Source of the DNA: Denitratimonas sp037478135 | Lineage (GTDB): Bacteria; Pseudomonadota; Gammaproteobacteria; Xanthomonadales; Xanthomonadaceae | Reading direction: 5' to 3' | DNA length: 64,000 nucleotides | Assembly (NCBI RefSeq): GCF_037478135.1 | Contig: NZ_JBBHDV010000004.1 | Span: forward strand, 1-64,000 | Shown: positions 58,235-64,000 of the stretch, piece by piece | How the letters are laid out: every line of letters starts with the position of its first letter | Numbering within the stretch: position 1 is the first letter of the stretch | Translations under genes and position numbers: made by a program | The notes under the pieces: model-generated | Told to the model about the DNA's origin: nothing | What the model saw: the letters and a program-made list of their open reading frames with translations, nothing else | The model's database searches: none

Positions 58235-58708
58235 ATGGTCAAGCAAAGCAAGAATCCGGGCATCGACCCGCGCGACCTGTGGCTGGCCGGGCTGGGCGTG
58301 GTGTCGCTGACGCGCAAGCAGGCGCTGAAGACCTACGGCACGCTGGTGGAAGAAGGCGGCCAGTTCCGCGATGCCACCAGCAAGCGCATCGATGCGCTTG
58401 CCACGCAGGCGCGTGATGGCCTGAACGGGGTCAAGGGCAAGGTCGAAGCCACGGTCGATCCGCTGATCGCACGTGCCAGCAGCACGTATGGCAGCGTCAA
58501 GGGCGAGCTGGAAGCCCGTCTGTCGCCGCTGGTGGCCGGTTTCACCGGCAAGGCATCGACCAAGCGCAAGCCGGCGGCGCGCAAGCCGGCTGCGAAGAAG
58601 GCAGCAGCCAAGACGGTGAAGGTTTCCACCAAGGCTGCGGCAAGCAAGACCGCCAAGCCGGCCGCACGCAAGCGTGCCGCCAGCAGCACGGCGAAGAAGG
58701 CGGCCTGA
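58235..58708 (+). CDS. Phasin family protein with basic AKP-rich tail
   Basis: A 157-aa protein in two parts: a phasin-like helical domain (about 8-95, PRDLWLAGLGVVSLTRKQALKT) and a Lys/Ala/Pro-rich tail (about 100-157, ARKPAAKKAAAKTVK) similar to histone H1. This is the architecture of PhaF/PhaI-type granule proteins, which link polyester granules to DNA. Start: the ATG at 58235 has AGGAG at a 9-nt distance; the ATG at 58226 directly touches that site. A strong hairpin follows. Confidence 0.83.
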   Translation: MVKQSKNPGIDPRDLWLAGLGVVSLTRKQALKTYGTLVEEGGQFRDATSKRIDALATQARDGLNGVKGKVEATVDPLIARASSTYGSVKGELEARLSPLVAGFTGKASTKRKPAARKPAAKKAAAKTVKVSTKAAASKTAKPAARKRAASSTAKKAA

Positions 58709-58738
58709 TCCGGTCGCGATTCTTCCCCGGATGGAACA

Positions 58739-58767
58739 GACAAGGCCCCGGTTTTCGGGGCCTTGTC
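58739..58767 (+). terminator. Hairpin terminator after the phasin gene
   Basis: A perfect 12-bp stem (GACAAGGCCCCG / CGGGGCCTTGTC) with a GTTTT loop lies 30 nt past the stop. The T run is in the loop and not behind the stem. Confidence 0.65.
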
Positions 58768-58825
58768 GTATCCGGCAACCGGATATCGGTGGAGCGGAGT
58801 CTGTTTTGTTTGGCGAAGCAGATCC

Positions 58826-58947
58826 GTAGCCAGGGGTAAGGCGCAGCCGCACCCGGAGTTGAAAAATTATCGGGAAAGCCACCGGAGCTATCGGGAAAGC
58901 TATCGCGAAAGCCACACCCGGGTGCGGCGGCGCCTTGCCCGGGCTAC
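58826..58947. repeat. Inverted-repeat element with short internal repeats
   Basis: The arms at 58826-58856 (starting GTAGCCAGGGGTAAGGCG) and 58918-58947 (ending GGGCTAC) match in inverted form with few differences and bound about 122 bp. Inside, TATCGGGAAAGC recurs at 58869 and 58889, with a variant at 58901. Elements with such GTAGCC...CACCCGG ends are common in Xanthomonadaceae genomes. The right end supplies the stop codon of the next gene. Confidence 0.65.
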
Positions 58948-59276
58948 ATGTGTCGTCCGGGATGTGCCACGAGCGGTACAAGGCGGCAGTAAACCCAGGC
59001 CAGCGGCACGTGGATGAGGATGAAGCTGGCGAAGAGGACGGGCAGCACCCAGCTGAAGCGTATCGCTCCGAACAGCAGGTACGGCAGCAGCAAGCTGAGT
59101 AACGCCGTGAACTCCAGCAGTATGTATGTCGTCACGCCCACGAGCCGAGCGACGCGGATGGGTTTTCCGCAGGCCGGGCAGGGAACATGCTGGAAGGGCC
59201 CCATCCCGAGTTTCTTCCAGCACGAGAAGGCGGGTTGGGCGCAATGCGGGCAGGTGAGGTGCCGCACCATCTTCAC
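58944..59276 (-). CDS. Small membrane protein with zinc-ribbon N-terminus
   Basis: A 110-aa protein of unknown function. Two Cys pairs CPHC and CPAC (about 9-12 and 33-36) form a zinc-ribbon; two helices follow (VGVTTYILLEFTALLSLLLP and VLPVLFASFILIHVPLAWVY). The start is GTG at 59276, overlapping the TetR stop (GTGA), or ATG at 59270. The last codons and stop lie at the end of the inverted-repeat element, so the C-terminus may have been altered by it. Confidence 0.65.
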   Translation of the reverse strand: MKMVRHLTCPHCAQPAFSCWKKLGMGPFQHVPCPACGKPIRVARLVGVTTYILLEFTALLSLLLPYLLFGAIRFSWVLPVLFASFILIHVPLAWVYCRLVPLVAHPGRHM

Positions 59277-59908
59277 CGTGATTCCGGCAGATAGGCCTGT
59301 GCCAGTTCGTTCAGATGCAGACGTTCGGCATCGCGCAGGAAGGGCGCCAGCAGCATCAGCACCTGGTGGATGCCGGCCCGGATCGCCTCGGTTTCGTCGC
59401 GTTCGCCACGCACCGCGCTGAAGTTCAGCCAGAAGGTGGTCACCACCAGCACATTGTTGGCGGTGGCCTGGATTTCGTCGACCGAGGCGCGCATCACGCC
59501 GGCGCGCACCATCGCGCGCATGACCTCAGTGGCGTTGTCGGCGGCGCGGCGCAGGATGCGGGAGAAGTGCATCCGCAGCTTGCGATTGCGCGAAAGGATG
59601 TCGACCAGATCGCGGAAGAGGAAACGGTATTCCCAGATGCAGCCGTACACCGCGTGCAGTTGCAGCCAGAGGTCTTCCAGCCCGGGCAGACGGTCGTCGG
59701 GCACCACCAGCACCTGGTCGATATGCGCCTCGTAGCGCGAGAACAGGTGCGCGACGATGTCGTCCTTGTTGCGGAAGTGGTAGTACAGGTTGCCCGGGCT
59801 GATCTCCATTTCGTCAGCGATGTGGTTGGTCGTGACGTTGGGTTCGCCCAGCGTGTTGAACATCACCAGGCTGGTGTCCAGGATCAGCTCGCGGGTGCGG
59901 CGCGCCAT
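59273..59908 (-). CDS. TetR family transcriptional regulator
   Basis: A 211-aa repressor. The DNA-binding domain is MARRTRELILDTSLVMFNTLGEPNVTTNHIADEMEISPGNLYYHFRNKDDIV (1 to about 52), a classical TetR helix-turn-helix. The C-terminal ligand domain resembles regulators of fatty-acid or lipid genes (FRDLVDILSRNRKLRMHF). It follows the ACBP gene by 5 bp. The divergent fatty acyl-CoA reductase and this operon are its likely targets, with an acyl-CoA as possible ligand; that is inference. Confidence 0.88.
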   Translation of the reverse strand: MARRTRELILDTSLVMFNTLGEPNVTTNHIADEMEISPGNLYYHFRNKDDIVAHLFSRYEAHIDQVLVVPDDRLPGLEDLWLQLHAVYGCIWEYRFLFRDLVDILSRNRKLRMHFSRILRRAADNATEVMRAMVRAGVMRASVDEIQATANNVLVVTTFWLNFSAVRGERDETEAIRAGIHQVLMLLAPFLRDAERLHLNELAQAYLPESR

Positions 59909-59913
59909 CGTGC

Positions 59914-60171
59914 TCAGCCGGTCAGTTTGTTGACCAAGGCGATGTACTTCTTCCGCGCTTCCTCCGGTGCGGTGCCGGCCAGCTTGCTCCAGGCCTCGTA
60001 CTTGGCGGTGCCGACGAAATCGAAGAAGCCGGGCTTGGGGCCGTTGACGTCGCCTTCCGAGCCCTGTTTGTAGAGCGCGTACAGCTTGAGCATGGTCTGG
60101 TCGTCGGGGCGTTCGGGCAGTTTCTTCACGTCCACGGCAGCCTGTTCGAATTCGGTTTGCAGATCACTCAT
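59914..60171 (-). CDS. Acyl-CoA-binding protein
   Basis: An 85-aa four-helix protein that binds long-chain acyl-CoA and buffers or delivers it. The family core is seen: LKLYALYKQGSEGDVNGPKPGFFDFVGTAKYEAW. The start at 60171 (MSDLQTEFEQA) fits the usual length, and GAGG lies upstream. It is first in an operon with the TetR regulator. Its place opposite the acyl-CoA reductase suggests that it supplies that enzyme. Confidence 0.93.
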   Translation of the reverse strand: MSDLQTEFEQAAVDVKKLPERPDDQTMLKLYALYKQGSEGDVNGPKPGFFDFVGTAKYEAWSKLAGTAPEEARKKYIALVNKLTG

Positions 60172-60210
60172 CGGTGCCACCTCGTGCGCGGCGGATGGAA
60201 GGCAACCGGC

Positions 60211-60239
60211 TTGATAGCACGCGCCTGCAAGGGCGTCAA
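60211..60239 (-). promoter_or_regulatory. Promoter of the ACBP-TetR operon
   Basis: On the minus strand TTGACG (60239-60234) and TATCAA (60216-60211) are 17 nt apart, 40 nt before the ACBP start. It lies in the 201-bp region divergent from the acyl-CoA reductase. No clear operator palindrome was found there. Confidence 0.55.
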
Positions 60240-60372
60240 AAACGGCTGCGGGATTTCACCCCGGCGCCCTAGGCAGCGGCCCGGCATCTGGTTATTGTTG
60301 GCCGCGAACGCCTGTTCATGCGCCGACGACACGCCAAGACGGTCCGCGCGTACATCACCGAGGGAGGGGAAC

Positions 60373-62361
60373 ATGAGCTATTTCGTCACCGGCGCCACCG
60401 GTTTCATCGGCCGCCACCTGGTTGCCAACCTGCTCAAGCGCAAGGGCACGATCCATGTGCTGGTGCGGCGCGGTTCGCAGAAGAAGCTGGATGCGCTGAT
60501 CGAACGCATGGGCTGGGACCGCAAGCGCATCGTGCCGGTGGTCGGCGATCTGGCCAAGGCGCGGCTGGGCCTGAATGCGGAAAAGGCGGCCGAGCTGAAG
60601 GGCAAGATCAAGCACTTCTTCCACCTGGCCGCGATCTACGATCTGGCCGCCGATGCGCAAAGCCAGATGCAGGCCAATGTCGAAGGCACGCGCAACGCGA
60701 TCGCGCTGGCCGAGGTGGTGAACGCCGGTTGCTTCCACTACGCCAGCTCGATCGCGGTGGCCGGGCTGTATCCGGGCACCTTCCGCGAAGACATGTTCGA
60801 CGAGGCCGAGGATCTGGACCATCCGTATTTCCGCACCAAGCACGATGCCGAAAAGGTGCTGCGCGAGGAGTGCAGGCGGCCCTGGCGGATCTATCGTCCC
60901 GGTGTGGTGGTGGGGCATTCGAAAACCGGCGAGATCGACAAGATCGACGGGCCCTACTATTTCTTCGGCGCACTGAAGAAGCTGCGCGAGCTGCTGCCGC
61001 CGTGGATGCCGGTGATCGGCATCGAGGGCGGGCGGATCAATCTGGTGCCGGTGGATTTCGTCGCCGATGCGATGGACCACATCGCGCACAAGCCCGGCCT
61101 CAACGGCGGCTGTTTCCACCTGACCGATCCGGACCCGCGCCGCATCGGCGAGGTGCTGAATCTGTTTGCGCGTGCCGGCCATGCGCCGCAGATGTCGATG
61201 CGGCTGGATGCACGCATGTTCGCGTTCGTGCCGTCGCCGCTGAAGGCTGCGGTCGGCAATCTGCCGCCGGTCAAACGCTTTGTTTCGATGCTGCTGCGCG
61301 ATCTGGGCATCCCGCGCGAGGTGGTCAAGTTCGTCACCTATCCGACCCGCTTCGACAGCCGCGAGACCGAGCGCGCGCTGAAGGGCAGCGGCATCAAGGT
61401 GCCGCCGCTGGAGGATTACGCCTGGCGCCTGTGGGATTACTGGGAGCGCCACCTGGACCCGGCGCTGTTCATCGATCGCAGCCTGAAGGGCAAGGTCAAG
61501 GGCAAGGTGGTGCTGATCACCGGCGGTTCGTCGGGCATCGGCAAGGCGGCGGCACAGAAGATCGCGGCCGCCGGCGCGGTCACGGTGATCGTGGCGCGCG
61601 GCGAGGAGGAGCTGTTCGCCACGCGCGATCAGATCATCGCCGCCGGTGGCACCTGCCATGCCTATACCTGCGATCTGGCCGATATGGCGTCTTGCGATGC
61701 GCTGGTGGAAAAGGTGCTGGCCGAACATGGCGGCGTCGATATCTTGGTCAACAATGCCGGGCGTTCGATCCGCCGTTCGATCGAGTTGTCCTACGACCGT
61801 TTCCATGATTTCGAGCGCACCATGCAGCTGAACTATTTCGGTTCGCTGCGGCTGATCATGGGTTTCATGCCGAAGATGACCGAGCGTCGTCGCGGGCAGA
61901 TCATCAACATCAGTTCGATCGGGGTGCTGGCCAATTCGCCGCGCTTTTCCGCCTATGTGGCGTCGAAGGCGGCACTGGACGCCTTCAGCCGTTGCGCGCA
62001 GGGCGAGCTGTCGGGCAAGGGCATCGCCTTCACCACGATCAACATGCCGTTGGTGAAGACCCCGATGATCGCGCCGACCAAGATGTACGACAGCGTGCCG
62101 ACACTGAGCCCGGACGAAGCTGGCGATCTGATCGTGCAGGCCATCATCGAGCGGCCCACGCGTATCGCCACGCGTCTGGGCGTGTTCGCCAGCGTGGTCA
62201 ACGCGGTGGCGCCGAAGGCCTACGAGCTGGTGATGAATACCGCGTTCGAGCTGTTCCCGGATTCGGCTGCGGCGCGTGGCATCGAAGGCGCGCGCGAGGG
62301 TGAGCAGGCCACCAGCGAACAGATCGCGTTCGCGGCGGTGATGCGTGGGGTGCACTGGTAA
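60373..62361 (+). CDS. Alcohol-forming fatty acyl-CoA reductase (two SDR domains)
   Basis: A 662-aa enzyme reducing fatty acyl-CoA to fatty alcohol, the entry to wax esters. N-terminal domain: GATGFIG at 7-13 for NADPH, and YFRTKHDAEKV with the YxxxK pair; C-terminal SDR domain from about 376: LITGGSSGIGKAAA, Tyr528/Lys532 in SAYVASKAALDAF. Length and sequence throughout match Marinobacter reductases such as Maqu_2220 (661 aa), as far as I recall that sequence, including RSIRRSIELSYDRFHDFERT and INMPLVKTPMIAPTKMYDSV. GGAGGGG precedes the ATG. A wax synthase is not in the window. Confidence 0.9.
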   Translation: MSYFVTGATGFIGRHLVANLLKRKGTIHVLVRRGSQKKLDALIERMGWDRKRIVPVVGDLAKARLGLNAEKAAELKGKIKHFFHLAAIYDLAADAQSQMQANVEGTRNAIALAEVVNAGCFHYASSIAVAGLYPGTFREDMFDEAEDLDHPYFRTKHDAEKVLREECRRPWRIYRPGVVVGHSKTGEIDKIDGPYYFFGALKKLRELLPPWMPVIGIEGGRINLVPVDFVADAMDHIAHKPGLNGGCFHLTDPDPRRIGEVLNLFARAGHAPQMSMRLDARMFAFVPSPLKAAVGNLPPVKRFVSMLLRDLGIPREVVKFVTYPTRFDSRETERALKGSGIKVPPLEDYAWRLWDYWERHLDPALFIDRSLKGKVKGKVVLITGGSSGIGKAAAQKIAAAGAVTVIVARGEEELFATRDQIIAAGGTCHAYTCDLADMASCDALVEKVLAEHGGVDILVNNAGRSIRRSIELSYDRFHDFERTMQLNYFGSLRLIMGFMPKMTERRRGQIINISSIGVLANSPRFSAYVASKAALDAFSRCAQGELSGKGIAFTTINMPLVKTPMIAPTKMYDSVPTLSPDEAGDLIVQAIIERPTRIATRLGVFASVVNAVAPKAYELVMNTAFELFPDSAAARGIEGAREGEQATSEQIAFAAVMRGVHW

Positions 62362-62371
62362 AAGGCGGGCT

Positions 62372-62405
62372 TGCCGGGCGCTGGCGTAAACGCTGGCGCC
62401 CGGCA
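62372..62405 (+). terminator. Hairpin after the acyl-CoA reductase
   Basis: Stem GCCGGGCGC/GCGCCCGGC with an inner GCG-TAAA-CGC part, 10 nt past the stop. No T run follows; it may act with the next hairpin. Confidence 0.5.
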
Positions 62406-62425
62406 TGACAAGCGGGATAACGGAA

Positions 62426-62464
62426 ACGGGGCAGTCACCTGGTGGTGGCTGCCCCGTGATGTTT
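62426..62464 (+). terminator. Terminator after the acyl-CoA reductase
   Basis: A 14-bp stem (ACGGGGCAGTCACC / GGTGGCTGCCCCGT, one wobble pair) with a TGGT loop is followed by GATGTTTT. It separates two convergent genes. Confidence 0.7.
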
Positions 62465-62499
62465 TCGGGAGGATGGGCGTCTGCGTGCGAAACGCTGGA

Positions 62500-63495
62500 T
62501 CAGCGGCACTGGCGCCAGCGCACCTGGACCGGATGATCGGGATTGCCGGTCGGCACATCCAGTTGCAGGCGCAGGTAACGCAGTTCCTCGTATTGCAGCA
62601 CCGCCAGGCAGATGTCCTTGACCAGCTCGGCCAGCTCAGCATCGTCGAGCGCGTCGTGCGGCTTGATCAGTAGCGTGGATGGCGGCAACCAGCTGGCGCT
62701 TTCGATGCGGGTCAGGCCGCGCACTTCCAGCAGCGCCAGAGCGCGGCGTGAGACCAGCTGTTCTTCGTTCAATGCGGTGGCGGGTGCGGCCGGTGTGAGG
62801 CTGTTTTCTGCCGCTGGCAGTGCAGCCGGTGCCGTGCTGCGCGTGGCAGCGGGTACAGCGGGCCGGGCTTTCTCTGCTGGCGCTGGCGCGAACGCGCTGG
62901 CCACCGCATAGGCCAGGATCGCGGCCAGCAGTGCCGCCACGGCCGAGATCAGCAGGCGCTTGTTGCGCACCGCGCGGGCGGCGTCTTCGGCATCCTCGCG
63001 CTGATCATGCGCGACCCAGGGCTTCACGTGGTCCCACAGATCGGTGCCGGCCACCAGTTCGATACGGCGTTCGCGCGCCAGCTTCAGTGCGGCCGGATCG
63101 GCATTGCCGCAAGCCGCGACGATGGCGCCATCCGCGCCCTGCATCTGCACAAGATGGTGCAGGTTGCCGATCGCCTGGGCGCTGACGTGCTGGGTGGCGC
63201 CGTTCATGCACTGCACCAGATAACGGCTCTTGCCACGGGTGAAAAGCAGATCAAAGCCGTCCTGTCCCGGGGCGCGGTCGGTGCTGGCGGGCTGCATGCC
63301 GCGGTCCTTCAGCGCCTCGGTGATCAGCTGCGAAAATTCGTTCCAGCGCATTGCGCACAGCAGTTTGATGCCGGCCCTGGCTTCGTCTTTCTCGGTGCGG
63401 AAGGCACGCAGCACCCAAGCCACGGCGAAGAACACCACGAGCAGTGCGACAAGGGCAGGAATCAACGAATACTGGAGCACAGAAGCGGATCCCAT
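62500..63495 (-). CDS. Membrane protein with restriction-endonuclease-like (Mrr-type) domain
   Basis: A 331-aa protein. Transmembrane helix 1 at about 9-32 (LIPALVALLVVFFAVAWVLR); then a restriction-endonuclease-like domain (about 50-165) with EFSQLITEALKDRGMQPA, GQDGFDLLFTRGKSRYLVQC and HLVQMQGADGAIVAACGNADP, similar to Mrr-like domains; then a second helix (LLISAVAALLAAILAYAVAS) and a linker rich in Ala/Pro before a small C-terminal domain. In the nuclease core the usual D-X(n)-(E/Q)-X-K is changed, with a Gln (VQC) but no clear Lys, so activity is doubtful. Function unknown. Confidence 0.7.
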   Translation of the reverse strand: MGSASVLQYSLIPALVALLVVFFAVAWVLRAFRTEKDEARAGIKLLCAMRWNEFSQLITEALKDRGMQPASTDRAPGQDGFDLLFTRGKSRYLVQCMNGATQHVSAQAIGNLHHLVQMQGADGAIVAACGNADPAALKLARERRIELVAGTDLWDHVKPWVAHDQREDAEDAARAVRNKRLLISAVAALLAAILAYAVASAFAPAPAEKARPAVPAATRSTAPAALPAAENSLTPAAPATALNEEQLVSRRALALLEVRGLTRIESASWLPPSTLLIKPHDALDDAELAELVKDICLAVLQYEELRYLRLQLDVPTGNPDHPVQVRWRQCR

Positions 63496-63627
63496 GGTGG
63501 CCAGGCAGTACGCGGGAAAGGCGCCATGATAGCGCTTGCCAGCTGGCGGTTTGGAGGCTGCCAGCCCGCGGAGGCCGGAAATGGGCGCAGGCGATGCGCC
63601 CTGGGCTGGAGTCCTCGCGTGCCCGGA

Positions 63628-64000
63628 TCAGTCGCCGGAAACCGCGTTGCCGGAGGTCGGGGCAACGCCCATCGAAGCGGTGGGTGCCGGGGCCGGAGCT
63701 GCGGGCACGGGCGTTGCTGCGGCCTTCTTCGCCGGGCTCTTCTTCGCGCTGGTCTTTTTGACCGCCGGCTTCTTCGCGGCAGCCTTCTTTGCCGCTGGCG
63801 CGGCCGCGCGGGCCGGCTTGCTCGCGGCGCTGGCCTTCACGCTTGCGGCCGGCTTCGCCGTGGTCTTGGTGTCTGCGGTGGCAGCCGGTGCCGTGGAAGT
63901 GGTACCGCTTGTCTTGCGTGGAGTGGTCTTGGTTGCGGTCTTCTTGCTGGCGGTTTTGCTGCCGGTCTTCGCTGCGGTCTTCGCTGCGGTCTTGCTGGCA
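63628..64000 (-). CDS. Histone H1-like Lys/Ala-rich protein (5' end outside window)
   Basis: The frame is open from the window edge to the stop at 63628; at least 123 residues are visible. It is made of short repeats such as KTAAKTAAKTGSK and KKAAAKKPAVKKTSAKKSPA, and ends in a Pro/Ala tail (VPAAPAPAPTASMGVAPTSG). It resembles HctB/H1-like nucleoid proteins and the tail of phasins. The N-terminus is missing, so any domain before the tail cannot be seen. DNA binding is inferred from composition. Confidence 0.75.
   Translation of the reverse strand, partial: ASKTAAKTAAKTGSKTASKKTATKTTPRKTSGTTSTAPAATADTKTTAKPAASVKASAASKPARAAAPAAKKAAAKKPAVKKTSAKKSPAKKAAATPVPAAPAPAPTASMGVAPTSGNAVSGD

Noticed and set aside
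58861..58916. TATCGGGAAAGC repeats as a small CRISPR
   Set aside because: Only three short, uneven copies within an inverted-repeat element, with no proper spacers.
60355..62406. Minus-strand frame of 683 codons opposite the acyl-CoA reductase
   Set aside because: Shadow; the plus-strand enzyme is recognised over its whole length.

Overview
This 64-kb window is GC-rich, densely coded bacterial chromosome. Gene content and order (prmB-aroC-asd-fimV-truA-trpF, clpS-clpA, pstSCAB-phoU, tandem RND pumps, UbiM-like hydroxylase) point to a gammaproteobacterium of the Xanthomonadaceae/Lysobacteraceae. No rRNA, tRNA, CRISPR array or prophage was recognised. Genus and species cannot be fixed from the sequence alone.

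Layout. 1-660: an integron-type gene cassette with a small multidrug (Qac) pump, unlike the DNA beside it in composition. 0.8-16.6 kb: core metabolism and housekeeping: CoA-transferase, ClpS/ClpA proteolysis, Psd, a SCO copper chaperone, PrmB, AroC, Asd, FimV, TruA, TrpF, an RhlE-type RNA helicase and AqpZ. 16.9-28.0 kb: an MFS permease, a PrlF/YhaV-type toxin-antitoxin pair, an NlpC/P60 lipoprotein, SlyD, two coupled amidohydrolase-fold proteins (the second has lost its metal ligands) and a large Lhr-type helicase. 28.0-31.4 kb: a recombination hot spot of broken genes (alpha/beta hydrolase, kdsB, PIN toxin, LysR regulator) and two IS3-family remnants that bracket an intact arsenic module (ACR3, ArsC, ArsH).

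31.4-48.3 kb: RNase T; an hvfA-hvfB-hvfC RiPP metallophore operon with a frameshifted BrnA-like orphan at its end; UbiM; pstSCAB-phoU behind a Pho box; a reduced Rnf remnant (RnfC-type ferredoxin domain plus RnfD) coupled to nth; a crotonase; a Mip-like FKBP; a Nudix hydrolase; the methionine-salvage genes mtnBDC; a MITE-like element; and two small cytochromes c. 48.5-64 kb: an RND efflux operon (adaptor plus two pumps) behind a palindromic operator; a GNAT/DUF1778 toxin-antitoxin pair; a TPR protein; a phasin; a TetR/ACBP operon divergent from a fatty acyl-CoA reductase very close to Marinobacter-type alcohol-forming enzymes; an Mrr-like membrane protein; and a partial histone H1-like protein.

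The most unusual signals are these. Palindromic repeat elements appear to be inserted in frame inside protein genes (lhr, rnfD and, with a different REP, hvfC). The hvf RiPP operon encodes a precursor with two EGKCG-EGKCG-EGMCG triads. The amidohydrolase partner looks catalytically dead. The Rnf locus is stripped to a ferredoxin domain and RnfD. The arsenic module lies between inward-facing IS ends.
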